A DNA stretch of 64,000 bases from Gamarada debralockiae. Taxonomy: Eukaryota > Ascomycota > Leotiomycetes > Helotiales > Hyphodiscaceae. The stretch lies in NCBI GenBank assembly GCA_002803225.1, contig NXFV01001382.1:1-64000 (forward strand), written 5' to 3'. A program made the position numbers and the translations under genes. A model generated the notes under the pieces. That model was not told the DNA's origin and ran no database searches. It saw only the letters and a program-made list of their open reading frames with translations. Below, piece after piece: positions 1-10,735 of this stretch (position 1 is its first letter; each line of letters starts with the position of its first letter).

Positions 1-1
1 A

Positions 2-331
2 ACGAGTGTATACTGTCTCGCACACTCACTCGCAAAGCGAGACTCTTTTGTCGAGGCCACTACTTTGTATCAGAGGGCATGTGAAGGCTACAGCGTGGTC
101 TTCAGAGATGATCACCCAACTGCGCGTGCATGTCGGCGACATTATCTAGAGATACTTCAAAGAAAAGAGCAAAGTGAGCTCATATCGACAAGTGAGGCAT
201 CACGTACTGTGCTGAGCAATAAGGAATCAACAAGTGAAGATGGAAGTGGGGGTAGCCAGATGCGTAGAACGTCAAGACTATCACGTGGGCTGGCAAAGCT
301 CAGGATTAGAGCCTTGAAGCACGAGAAGTAA
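2..331 (+). CDS. C-terminal end of a TPR-repeat protein (cut by window edge)
   Basis: The frame is open from the left edge of the window to a TAA stop at 329-331, so only the last 109 codons are visible. The segment LYQRACEGYSVVF followed by DDHPTARAC matches the kinesin-light-chain type of tetratricopeptide repeat (a helix pair with a GPDHPxT-like turn). This repeat type is common at the C-terminus of fungal NLR/STAND proteins and TPR proteins. About 40 further residues form a charged, serine-rich tail with no recognised domain. The upstream part, which would carry any NB-ARC or effector domain, is outside the window. No ATG is seen in the visible part, which agrees with a gene that starts further left. 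The repeat call rests on one and a half repeats, so the family is probable and the full architecture unknown. Confidence 0.5.
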   Translation, partial: TSVYCLAHSLAKRDSFVEATTLYQRACEGYSVVFRDDHPTARACRRHYLEILQRKEQSELISTSEASRTVLSNKESTSEDGSGGSQMRRTSRLSRGLAKLRIRALKHEK

Positions 332-876
332 TCAATGCAATATATGTTCATGTCAAACTATGGATTGGAATTTCAGCTAACCTTATACGTTATATATTCG
401 AACGCTGCTGAGTATCTAATTGGCATTTCTATGTGTAGCAAGACGTATCACAGCTAACACTGTAAGCACGTGATAGCGTACATGAGCTATTGCAAGACGG
501 ACTTCTCGCTTGGGTAGCTACACCACCAGCCACACCTCATCCACGGCTATACTACTTTAAGCTATATCTTACGGACTACGGCCCGACCCTTGTCCATTGA
601 CAGCAACCGGGGTGCCATTTAAATGACTGCAGCGGGGCAAATATCATAAGTGGAAGGTACAAAATCTCGGGATAATTTCTTTACATGCTGAACTAGAAGA
701 AAAGTGCTTTTTACGCAGGAGAGACAAGTTGTGGGCAGCCAAGCTTGAACAGGGGGAAGAATGTCAAAAAATACACCCAAGATATGAAGTGGTATTGTCT
801 ACGAAGTGAAGGTCATAAGCATATGAAAACGGCATTTAAATAAAGCTAGACATTTGCGCTCTTTATTCTGAGAATG

Positions 877-1076
877 TTATCCCTTGGTCTGGCAGAAACT
901 ACCACAACGCTAGCCTATCTTAGTAAAGTCGAACTTCTGTGTCCTCTGATTAGATATTAGTTACGCTTATTTCACGTGACTCTCTGTTTTAGGCATAGCT
1001 ACGTTCTAATCTGCTAAATTCATTGGCCAAAGGTCCTTGCTAGCGTTGTGGTAGTTTCTGCCAGACCAAGGGATAA
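877..1076. repeat. Perfect 38-bp inverted repeat with 124-bp spacer
   Basis: Bases 877-914 are the exact reverse complement of 1039-1076 (38 of 38). The first mismatch on both sides marks the arm ends. The arms begin TTATCCCTTGGTC and end CACAACGCTAGC. Perfect arms in an otherwise decayed region suggest a recent foldback insertion or an inverted duplication. No target-site duplication is obvious. Confidence 0.8.
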
Positions 1077-1207
1077 GTTCTAATGTAAAGTTGACGTCGT
1101 TTAGTGGGAAGATGCCGGCGAGTTCTCGGCACACAGGGTTTCTCGCCTCGCAGGGAGGGACGTTACTTTGGATGCCTATGTTTTCACGCTGCCTCATCCG
1201 CAGGCTG

Positions 1208-1338
1208 TGAATCACTAATTCTACTAGCTCTGGTTACTAATTTTCCAAGCTGAGTCATTAAGTTTCTAGGCTATCGGTCGCTAAACTCTACCCCATCAAT
1301 CGCTAAGTCTCCAGGCTGTTAACGGCTAACCTGTGTGG
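1208..1338. repeat. Degenerate ~21-bp tandem repeat, about five to six units
   Basis: Successive blocks of 20-23 bases share the pattern (A/T)CACTAAnTnTCnAGGCT, for example CATTAAGTTTCTAGGCT and CGCTAAGTCTCCAGGCT. Units are imperfect, as in an old or RIP-worn minisatellite. No long open frame crosses them. Confidence 0.45.
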
Positions 1339-1931
1339 TATGGGTAGAGTAAGATATGCTATTGATTGTTAATTTTATGGGTTATCCATCACCAACAAAC
1401 ATGCCAGGCTCTAGATGCCTGGAAAACGGCCCATAAAAAGCAAGGTTTTATTCAAAAATCAACATGTTAGGTTTGCCCCAAAAGGTCACATCTAGTATTC
1501 GTGGCGATGGAGTATATTTCGACTACAGTGAGCAGCCATTCCCTATATCGTTCTCTACGAGCTGGGGATGTTTGGCAGAAATGCGTGGAAGCTGTTACAG
1601 TAGTCTTATGAGTTGGAGAAGACGATAGTGAAGGGGGAGAAGCACCTACTGCCATTCGATCAAGTATCGTACGACTATCCCTTCGACTGTACGTGTAATA
1701 CTTTGACTAGTGGCTGAAATTGTGGCCGGTAAAAAACAACTTTCCACAAAAATTCGTGTAAATAGCAGTTGCCAGGCCAATCGAAAGGGATAACAACTCT
1801 GTGATTTTTATACAAATACACGATTTACGGAAATGCCAAAATTAGCGATTCGAAAGGGGGCTGACAACACGACAGTTCTACTGAGGCGTTCGCCTTAAAG
1901 TACGAGAAGCCTCGCAGAAGAACCGTCATTC

Positions 1932-2650
1932 ATGAATACGATAAATAGGTCTACTGGTACGCAACAACATGTGCTGATCTTTTCGTTAGTGCCGGCATTA
2001 ATAGACTGGGACTACATCAAAAACTGCACTTTGAAAGGGAAATTGAACGATCCTTTCGTCATGACAACAGAAAGCAATGTCCATTTTCGCCTTCTTGAAA
2101 AAGTTGCCAACAAATGGGCCAAAGAGTCGCTGACGGGGAGCGCCAGCTCCCCGTCAACTTTATCAGCGATTATCATCACCTACAGCAAATACTTAAGCCG
2201 ACCAACAAAACCGAGTGGAATACGTTCGGCGTGTCGAATCAGACGATATTGTATGGTAAAATCATGTATGTATTGATGTCTCTAAGGAAGGAAAGTTGGA
2301 GGGTTGCCAGAACCCGAAATATGTGTACACAACCGTTGCCATAGCAACCAGTTCATCTGACAGGCGGATCTCGATACATGGCTCACCAGAAAGATGCCTT
2401 CGAGCAGTTCCTCAAACGCGTCATGATGACTTGTATAGGAGAAGCTTTCCTCTTCGGGCCTCTGTTGATCATGGTGTTGAATGAAAGCCTTCTAACCACT
2501 TTGTTAACGGCCTCGACCTGCGTGTTTGCATTCAGATTAGTCATGGCGATTTTCTTGGAGAAGCCTTTCAATGAACTGTCCAGTACTGCAGCGTATGCTG
2601 CAGTTTTAGTGATGTTTGTTGGAGCGAATAATGGTGGAACTCATTCTTGA
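1932..2650 (+). pseudogene. Remnant of a DUF6594 membrane protein
   Basis: The 3' part (2378-2650) encodes 90 residues ending in a TGA stop. It begins MAHQKDAFEQFLKRVMM and carries two to three hydrophobic helices (AFLFGPLLIMVLN, LLTTLLTASTCVFAF) and STAAYAAVLVMFVGANN. This matches the C-terminal membrane part of fungal DUF6594 proteins, whose hallmark is an ATAAYAAVLVVFVG-like last helix. Upstream pieces at 1932-2344 lie in shifting frames, with stops between them and the membrane part. No continuous N-terminal half can be assembled, so I call a truncated or frameshifted remnant. DUF6594 proteins are fungal membrane proteins of unknown function. The pogo-type transposon starts only about 115 bases downstream. 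Confidence 0.55.
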
Positions 2651-2764
2651 AGGTTGACATAAGTAGATAGAGGATTGTCTCTTTGGCATCGGAAACTTTG
2701 GTCAAGGCCTTGGGGATATCAAAGTCTTTCCTTCAAATTGACAGATTCACAACATATTGGAGTA

Positions 2765-2857
2765 ATCGTGGACCAACCGACCCACTAATTTTTACGGCTT
2801 CGCCTAATTAGTGGGCTTCAGCAATACAATCGATTTTCATCAATACGATCGATTTTT
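2765..2857 (+). repeat. Left terminal inverted repeat of the pogo-type element
   Basis: 93 bp, matching the reverse complement of 5128-5220 at 89 of 93 positions. It contains an internal palindrome: CCCACTAATT at 2781-2790 pairs with AATTAGTGGG a few bases further in, separated by a short GC-rich loop. Each transposon end could therefore fold into its own hairpin. Confidence 0.9.
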
Positions 2858-3058
2858 CAAGGTACAACAACTCTATTATAGATTATCTCAACGTCACGAT
2901 TGTTTTTTTTAATAGTATAAATACTATATAAAAATAGAATAATTAAGACACAATCTACGAAATTGTTAGGTCCATAGTACAAAGGGAAGGTCCTGATATT
3001 TTCATATTTACCTCGTCCACAACCCCTCAAAAAGCACTCGATTTTACAAGAACCTTAA

Positions 3059-5105
3059 TTAATCAACCACCACAACTAATATCGTGTCACCGACAATTGT
3101 CTCTAAACCGTCTTTCTCTATTCTAATAAGATTTCCAAATCCATCGTCATAAAAAGAAGGTGTATACTCAAAATTTCGAGGCTGTGTAGACCATGAATCT
3201 TCATACTCATTAACGTACTCATTAACGTACTTATCAAAAGGCTCCTTTTCTAACGCGAGCTCTTGATCGATTCGAACTGTTTTGCGTAGCATTTGAACCC
3301 GATGAAGATGTCGAATGACCTCTTTGTATTGGCTGCGATAACCTTGTCGTCTAAGGAGAAATCTCGACTAGTGTATATTGAATTGTGACTTGGGTTCATC
3401 AATACAAAAGGGTCTATTAGTCTTAATCTTTCGACCTTTCTTCTCGCACTATAGCTTGCCTACAAGCTTTGATTAAAGAAGATCAGCTGCTTTAATTACG
3501 CGATTCAACTTTATATTCTTAGCTTTATCTTGCTTATTCCAAAAGGTCTCCTTCTTATAGCGTATTTGATTAGCCCCTATTCCCTTTATTAGAACCCTAT
3601 GAGATTGTACCTAAGCGTTCAAGCCTTCTTTCCTTTGCTTTACTTTGATATTATACGCAGCTTTATTAATCTCTCGCTCTTGAATCAATTGAGACTTTAG
3701 TATCTTTGGCTCTGTGGTTTGCTAATATGCTCGCTAAGATCGTACGAAGGAAGGCGTCAACTCGATATTACAGTCAATGTAATCGTCTAGGCGTATGTCC
3801 AAGTACTTTATATAAGCCACACGGTTTACAGTTGTTAGGGGGCGTTAGAATAGCTTAAGAGTTATTAGTGTTTTTAAAGGCTCTAGCTCTACTACTGCCA
3901 TTGGAGTATTTTTCCCTTTACTTTACTGGTATATAGCTAGCTTTTTATAGACTACTTGTAGGTTAAATAGTTCTAGGCCAGCCTTTCTCTAAGCTAATTT
4001 AATAGTCCGCGGCCGAAAGGTTTAATATCGAATAGTTCGATAGGTATTTAAGAAGTCGACTTTCGTGTACTCGCAATTGCTATACTAAATAGTGTTCTAA
4101 ATATCAATTTAATACTAATGCTTAAGGGGTTGAAAAATACTAATATCAAGTGGTTAGAGCAAGTGCGTACTATGTGGAGGAAGCTAAAAAGGAACGATTT
4201 TATGTTGCTAACAATAGAATAAAAAGCCCTCAGAAACATGACTTCTATGTCTATTAAAGATTAATATCCGCCACTTTCCCTTTTGTCTTTTTGTATATAT
4301 TATTATAGAAGTAGATAAGATATTTTATAGCAAGGCCTTTATTCGAATATCTAAAGGGACTCGTACTAAGAAAGGTCTCGTTTTCAAGGTTATTTTCAAA
4401 GTACTTCTCGAGTAGGACATCTCCCTTAAGGATAAGTATAGGAGGAATTGTACTACCGTCCGTACACACTATCTCGACCACAGTCAAGGACTCTCGATTG
4501 TCAGGATCCGCGAGGTAAATAGCCTTAGTCGATAAGTGTGTAATAACAATTCTGCCTATAATAACTCTAATCCAAAACCTTGTCTTATCTATATTGTATA
4601 TATCCGAGGAGCTAATGCCATACTTGATTATCGTATCATTGAACTCATTAAAGTGCTTTTCGAGGTCCTTCTTCTTGTACGCTGCCTTCCTCTCTACCGC
4701 TAGTGTCTTCGCACGAAGCTATTTATACTAGCCCTTATTTCTGTTAAACTATCGACGCGCCCATTACATGTCTAGTTGACGCGTGGAACCAGACGCACGT
4801 AAGATGGAATTTACAGCTAACTTAATGTAAATCTTATTAGCCTAATGCCCACAGTAAACCAGGAAGTCGATATACAATCGTAATACATCCTCCTAATTAG
4901 TATTTAAAGCTTTATTAGTTCCTCCTTTTGTGTTTTGTATTGGACAGCCTTTGAGACGCGCTTTAAAGAGTTGATAAGGGACGTGAAACTTGGCTGCTGC
5001 CTTCGATTTTTTGACTCCTAGCGTTTCGTCGTAGTACTTGATAGCCTTAGTAATATTTGCCTCCCTCTCTACATTGAATTTGGTTATGTTATTGATTTAT
5101 TATGA
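3059..5105 (-). pseudogene. Degenerate pogo/Fot1 transposase (HTH-psq + DDE-1)
   Basis: Read on the minus strand from about 5105, the sequence gives an N-terminal HTH-psq-like domain: NVEREANITKAIKYYDETLG, then KKSKAAAKFHVPYQLFKARL. It is followed by a stop (near 4895) and many more. Further in, 4254-4487 encodes VVEIVCTDGSTIPPILILKG, the strand around the DDE catalytic core of pogo-type transposases (family form VIExISADGxxxPPxxIFKG). A 3' segment (3059-3292) is open for 77 codons and contains a small internal duplication giving VNEYVNEY. Stops and AT-skewed codons fit RIP. The product would bind the element ends and cut and join DNA at TA sites. No functional protein can be read. Confidence 0.8.
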
Positions 5106-5127
5106 ATTATTTAAGAATTAAGTGTTA

Positions 5128-5220
5128 AAAAATCGATCGTATTGATAAAAATCGATTGTATTGCTAAAGCCCACTAATTAGGCAAAGCCGTAAAAATTAG
5201 TGGGTCAGTTGGTCCACGAT
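5128..5220 (-). repeat. Right terminal inverted repeat of the pogo-type element
   Basis: 93 bp, the inverted partner of 2765-2857. The four differences are all C-to-T on the inward-reading strand. The subterminal palindrome CCCACTAATT / AATTAGTGGG is kept here too. Confidence 0.9.
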
Positions 5221-5222
5221 TA

Positions 5223-5665
5223 ATTTGAGATGAATTTATATTCTAGAGAAGAAAAACTAAGCACAAAGCAATCAAACAAAAGTCAACAAGCTTAGTCAAA
5301 GCCGAACAAACAAAATAAAATAAACCAAACCGAATAAATTTTGAACACATGGCATGTCCTTGCGTAGTACTCCCTCCGCACATCCACTCAGCCTCATATG
5401 CGAAAGACCAGTCCGCAACCTGGAATCCAATGACTCTAACGATCGCGTTTCTTCAACAGTTCATCCGTGTAATGCGCGAGGCGATTACGAACGTACAAGC
5501 TAGTCATGTGCGCGGAGCGTGATCTCTGCGGCTGTCCAGGGATAAGTACGGTGTTAGGCATAACCAGCTGTCGCTGGTTACTGTGATCTTTTGATCAGGG
5601 TTATGGGTGTGTACGAGCCTAACTAACATCCTTACAATCCGGTCCCAAGTCTATCGTCCAACCCC
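5223..5665. other. Gene-free interval between transposon and MFS pseudogene
   Basis: About 440 bases with no supportable gene. A short A-rich tract (5250-5340) follows the transposon end. A small hairpin, AACCAGC/GCTGGTT, sits at about 5561-5579. Nothing else is recognised. Confidence 0.5.
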
Positions 5666-8252
5666 TTAGTGTCTCATACGACGCTGATGGTCAATCAACT
5701 TGTCCTTTCTCAGGAACTCCCGGTTGCACGGGCCGGAAGGGCATAAGTATCGAAGAGCATTAGCGTCGTGCGAGAGTGAGTGACGGTCACGATCGTGAGA
5801 AAACTTTGGTACAGTTTGGGCACTGGAAGTTGCGACGGGCGGGCCTAACAGTTGCTGCAGGTACAGTGGCGGGAAGAGGGAGGATATTAGCCGGATTTGG
5901 GCTGAGTAGATTCCTTGCTCAAGCCCTGGAGCATTTATGATATCCACACCCTGTGCTCTGGAGTCACGGAAGCCTGTAGCACCCCAGACGAGGATGTCCG
6001 CAGCGCTGATCTGAGGCGCATATATTTGCATCTTGTTTTCAAGGGCTTGTGTGAAAATAAGCTCGGCGAAGGAGAGCATCAATGTTCCACCGAAATTCTG
6101 CATGAATACGAGCATGGCGTTTCCTATTGCCACGTTTTCTTTGGAGAGGTAGTTCTGAATGGCTACTAGTGGCTGTGGAGAATGGGCTGGTTAGCGGGAT
6201 TGTGGGAATAGTTGGGATTGAAGTTGGGAGGGGTCAGGGCTGGAGGGAAAATGGGATCGGAGAGACATACGATTTGCAGAGACATGCCCCGAATTCCGGT
6301 GAGAAATTCAAAACCGACCCAGTCTCCTGTTGAGCTGTTGGGCAACAAAATCGTGAGGAGACCAGTTCCAATTGCGCCTAGGCCTAGACCCAAGGCTCCG
6401 AAGGGGATGTACTAACCAACTTTCGACACTGCGGCCGTCAGTACCAGCTCTTCTAGAACAACTCCCCTCGCAGGATGAAAGATTCACTCACTTAAAACCC
6501 CACCACCGACCGCAGTTAGGATCTGAGCTCCCACCATAGGCACTAAATAAGCGCCTGCGATGGTGGGACTCCTGCCCCGAACAGCCTGGAACCACACTGG
6601 CATATAATAGATCGTGACCATCATCGCGCCCATTGCAAAGAATTGCACAAGAGTCGCAGCAGCGACCACCCTCTGACGGAACATAGCCAGTGGCAACATA
6701 GCTGTAGCACCCCGATGGTGTTCCCAGGCAAGGAAGATAGCGAATACCGGTGCGGATCCCATAAAGAGTCCGATGATAGAGGCGGAGTCCCAGGGATGGC
6801 CTGCAGTTCCACCCCAGCTCAGCGCCAGCGAAAACATGATAATTGCGAGGGCAAAGATCGCGAAATCGATGACATCAAGCGTATTGAGCGTTTGACTGAT
6901 GGTCGTGAAACACGCTTCAGGTTTTACACCTTGGGGGATATGGATAATGAAGAGCACGCCCGCGACGAAGGCGCCGCATGGCAGATTGATGAAGAAACAC
7001 CAGCGCCAGCTAGCGTACTGGGTCAAGGAGCCGCCGATGAAGGGTCCTAGAAGGTTTGCAATATTTGCACAGCCCACTCAATGCAATATTTGCAGTCAGT
7101 ATTACTTATTCTAGAATATCTAAGGGTTCTTGATAACTCAGAAGCAGTGAGACATGTTCTTAAAGGAAGACCATATTCCGCTGCTTTAGAATCATCTAAA
7201 GGGAGATATTGCTCTGATGTTGATTTACTGACTGAGGATTCCCATCATGACTATAACAAAATATCAGCAAGCGGAAATCACCAGCGTATACACGGTCTTA
7301 TCAGGCATGCTATGCGTTATTCCTTGCTAAAGACGGAATCGAGTATTTGAGTTCAGGTGTCTTACGGGGTCACTTTACGAGAGGAACGGGATGGGCAATG
7401 ATTGTAAGTGCTCCATTTAGCAAACCTGCGCATCCCATTCCTGCAACTGCTCGTCCGACGATCAGCATTTTGGAACTGACTGAGACGCCACAGAGGAGAG
7501 AGCCGAGTTCGAAGAGTCTAAGGAAGGATAAGAAGACAACCTGACGATTTATGTTAGCTTCTCATTATTTCGTTGCACTCTTGCGGGGCTTATTCGGGTT
7601 ACCTTGTTGTTGAAGTGCGTATATATTTTCCCTGAGAGAGATTGTACTGAACAACTAAGGATAGTCAATACCTGTTCTCCTCGATAGCGTATGGTCGTCA
7701 AACAGGAGGATACTCACTTGGCTAGGAGATACGCCAAACCGTACCAGCCAATATCTGCCTCGAGTGAAAATAAGTAGTGATTTTCAGGATAGCCTGTAAA
7801 TTCACCCATCAGCCCATTGTTCCGCATTAACGCAACAGCATGAAGGCCAGAAGAACTTCAAAGCTAAATCAATAACCTACAGTAACAACAACAGAAAGAT
7901 CCAGAATCATGAGGAAGGCAGCCATTGTGACGGCAACCAACACAGCCGTGAGCTTCACCCCACTGAGATAGTCATCTGTGGGAGCAGCCTTTGTGTTGCT
8001 ATCTGATGTTGCCGTGCTTGGACCTGCGCGCTCGGCTTTGATATCTGTGGTGTCAGGGATATTTTCTTCTATTGCTAGATGAGCGGCCTCGTTGGATGGG
8101 CCATCGAAGGTTTCTTTCTCTTCTTTCTCCATTGTTGAGACAGAGGGTTTTATGGCGGAGTGGCTATCGAAAGTGGACGTCTGCTTGTCTTCATTCTCCA
8201 TGTACGCCCGAGTTGGTGAATTCAAACTGATAGATCGAATGGCGGAGTACAA
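5666..8252 (-). pseudogene. Broken DHA2-type MFS drug/toxin exporter with a C2H2-like tail
   Basis: Exons read on the minus strand: 7881-8252 (charged N-terminus, then LTAVLVAVTMAAFLMILDLS), 7718-7793, 7603-7654 (SVQSLSGKIYTHF), 7389-7540 ([29 protein letters not shown]), about 6492-7078 (LLGPFIGGSLTQYASWRWCF), 6271-6428 and 5666-6172. This order is that of 14-helix DHA2 major facilitator exporters. Four defects show decay. In exon 2, ILKITTYFHS and LEADIGWYGLAYLLA lie in different frames. About ten residues expected between VPL and the GPFIGG helix are missing, replaced by a 300-base spacer. An in-frame TAG lies at 6412-6414, in SKVG*YIPF. The last helix is lost, the frame instead running into a C-x4-C-x12-H-x5-H motif near 5670-5745. 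Its neighbour is a Zn2Cys6 regulator, a common pairing for exporters in secondary-metabolite or resistance loci. Confidence 0.75.
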
Positions 8253-8552
8253 GTGGAATGGTTTTGAAGAAGTCGGGAGGCGAAATGTTAGACTTTTAAA
8301 AGAGTGCCAACAGAATGATTCAAAAATAATCTTTTGTGAAGTAATGGAATTCCATTCTATTTAAAGACACTTTCGCAAATTAAAAGAAGTTGTACTTAGC
8401 AATAACGCCTGATGTGCTCTATTATCCCCAGGGAGCGGTGAGGAGGCACGGGATGCCGTTCGTGCATTAGCTTCATACACATAATAGCAATACACCGAAG
8501 GACCTAGGTATCTGCCAACGGGTACCTACGGTGTAACTACAGCTTGTTACAA
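8253..8552. other. Short spacer between exporter pseudogene and regulator
   Basis: 300 bases. Both neighbours are on the minus strand, so this is the regulator's 3' flank and the exporter's upstream region. No recognisable motif or gene. Confidence 0.5.
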
Positions 8553-10735
8553 TTAACCCCAGTTGCCGCCAATTATATCGGACATCCAGTCTTGCTCCCA
8601 GAATCCTGCCATGTTCTCTAAATTTATTATATCTCCCGTATCTAAATTACCCATCTGCTCTGGTGCTGAATTTGCAGAAGCCATCTGGGCTTCATACAAC
8701 GCGTGCAACTTTCTCAGCTTACCTGATGTTCGCGCGAAAATGGCAATATCATTCGAATTCGATGGCTCTGCTCCTCCATATCTCATGGCCTCTTCCATCC
8801 GGTTGCGTACCTGATCCACGACATTCAGGAAGTTTAGTTTCTCCGAGACATAGTGCAGATCCCACGTCGGATCTTCGAAAACCGAGAGTCGCTGGAGCAG
8901 ATTAATAGCAAATGCGAGCTGGGAGAAGTGAACAAGAGACAAGTCCCAGTAAGATGCTGCTGGTATTTCTAGGAAATTGTCAAAGAATTTTTCTACCGAA
9001 TCCAGGCATGCATACAGTATCGCAAGACGTTGAAAATCGTTCGAGTGAGTTGTCGCTGGAAGACGCGCTTTTGAGAGTCCGATTTCGTAGAGTCATCTCG
9101 ACGCTATAGTAGTGCGAAAGGAGCCTCGCTGCAGTAAGTTAGAAGGAAGTTGACACAGTTGGCCTCATACAACTTACAATTCTGTGAAAATTCCGCCTGC
9201 AAGTCATTTTTGAGTTCTTGCAGCTCCCCTTGAAAAGCTTTGATAAAAAGAGTTGGGGGGCATCCTGCAGATTGATCGGTACCATCGAACCAAGGACTTG
9301 AGTTGATCCTTTCCACCATGTGCTGCATCTTCACATACTGAACCAAGATTGGATCTGTGTTATACTCATTGGATTTCTGGAGTTTGTCAAGGCACTCTTC
9401 CAGGTATGGATTCCATCTCATGGGATTGATATTTTGAAAGTAAGATGAAGCCCTATCATAAATTAGCATCGTATATATGCCAAAGATGAACATAAGTGAT
9501 GCGGTGGAAGGCGGGATGGTTCTACCCAGTGACCAGAAAAAAGCACCCCAAAGCAGCTCTTCGCTCTTCAAGAGTTCGGTCTGTAGTCGGATGCATGATG
9601 CTACCCCTCCCAACGAATCGCTCATCAAGAACAAGGACTCTTGGATTTCTAGAAGGGGCCTTATTCAGCCCCAGGTCAAAAAGCAATGCCAATGCTTCAT
9701 GAAGCAGATTTGTAAGTCTTGGTATAGCATGAATTTGGAAATGACCCCTGCGAACTGAGTTAATTCTCTTTGCACACATTGACGTGAAGAGATTACATGT
9801 AATAGCATAGTTTACGTACCACGCAATGTGTACCAGAACTCCAAGGAGCATATCCAAGCTCTTATCTCCTAGTTGCAGCATGTGAAAAGCCAGATACTGC
9901 ATAATATCTCTTACTTGATCTCTCTGATCGTTGGGATTCTGCTCAGCCGCAGCCATAATCGTTCTGTAGAGAAACGGCCTCTCCCTCAATAATGTCTTGG
10001 CATCAACTGTCGGTGGAACAACAACGAAAGGAAAGAAAGCTATCATCGTCCGAAATCTATTTAAGAGAATATTCGCTCTCACAAATTTCTGTTCATCAAG
10101 CTCTTGGAAGACCGTTCGAGTAAAAGAAGGGACTGAGACGCGTCCTAGTTCCGGTAGTTGAACTTGTGGTTCATACCTCATTTCGAGACTGCTTACGTCA
10201 CAAGCAGGGCGAGAATTCTGCGAAGGCAAATTCTGAACAGCATCCATATGCGAGGATGAGGAAGAGCTAGACTGCGGTGTAGGCATTGCAGAGAGTTGCT
10301 CCACAAGCTCCACAGTCATTGCGCTATTAGACGTATTGTTAACAAGCAAGACCAAACTGTCAAGCTTTTCCTCAAGCTTTGCGACACGACCACTTCAGGA
10401 GAATCAGCGAATTGGTTGGTTCGAGAAATATGCATAGCAGTTTTACTCACGCCTTCTTGACCGATTTACGTCGTTGAGCCACTGCTGGTTGCTCACACGA
10501 CTTACCCAGCCGCTGGCATCTTTGGTTAATTGTTAGCTTGGTATTAAATCAATGATGATTGGATGACATTTAAGTGCAGGAAATCATATAACAACCTTTG
10601 GCATTTGGGGTTTGAATCAGTACTCGGCACACATCTCGCCTTTGCTATTGAGCATGCTTTGCAAGCCCGCCCATAAAGCCCTGGAGAGGCGGAGGTTCTG
10701 GCCGGTAAAGCAGCCGCAGAAGTAGTGTCCGCCAT
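8553..10735 (-). pseudogene. Zn2Cys6 fungal-specific transcription factor with a one-base frameshift
   Basis: Five exons read on the minus strand: 10596-10735, 10452-10520, 9526-10392, 9178-9452 and 8553-9128. The start MADTTSAAALPARTS is the first ATG before the zinc cluster. The binuclear cluster spans the first intron: CKACSIAKARC, then KCQRCQRLGKSC, giving C-x2-C-x6-C-x9-C-x2-C-x6-C. A basic linker (AQRRKSVKK) and a short coiled coil (RVAKLEEKLDSLV) follow. The middle homology region contains ERRAALGCFFL and NPMRWNPYLEECL, typical of this family. In the last exon, HYYSVEMTLRN and DFQRLAILYACLDS are both conserved but one base out of register (near 9037-9043). The summed exon length leaves one surplus base. 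The product would be a nuclear DNA-binding activator of about 641 residues. The frameshift may be inactivation or an assembly error. It likely controlled the neighbouring exporter (inference). Confidence 0.8.

Larger units (their letters stand above)
332..1931. other. Gene-free, repeat-bearing interval
   Basis: No convincing coding region is seen on either strand; the open frames are short and lack conserved motifs. The interval holds a perfect 38-bp inverted repeat (arms 877-914 and 1039-1076) and a run of degenerate ~21-bp units (1208-1338), both listed separately. Base composition is AT-rich and the sequence looks like degraded mobile DNA, but no element can be delimited. Confidence 0.5.
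2765..5220. mobile_element. pogo/Fot1-type (Tc1/mariner superfamily) DNA transposon, RIP-degraded
   Basis: This is a 2456-bp element bounded by 93-bp terminal inverted repeats and flanked by TA dinucleotides (2763-2764 and 5221-5222), the target duplication of Tc1/mariner/pogo elements. The ends begin ATCGTGGACCAAC. The two repeats differ at four positions. When both are read inward, each difference is C in the left copy and T in the right copy, as RIP would produce. The interior is very AT-rich and encodes, on the minus strand, traces of an HTH-psq DNA-binding domain and a DDE endonuclease. Both are broken by stops, so the copy cannot make its own transposase. The ends are intact enough that it could once have been moved in trans. 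Confidence 0.92.

Noticed and set aside
461..640. Possible solo LTR beginning TGTAAGCACGTGATAG
   Set aside because: The start resembles fungal gypsy LTRs, but no matching CA end, second copy or target duplication could be found in the window.
5559..5600. Small hairpins AACCAGC/GCTGGTT and TGATC/GATCA
   Set aside because: Short palindromes of this size are expected by chance and there is no nearby gene they would serve.
9030..9045. Programmed +1 frameshift in the Zn2Cys6 gene
   Set aside because: No known slippery signal is visible. A simple one-base insertion or an assembly error is more likely given the decayed neighbourhood.
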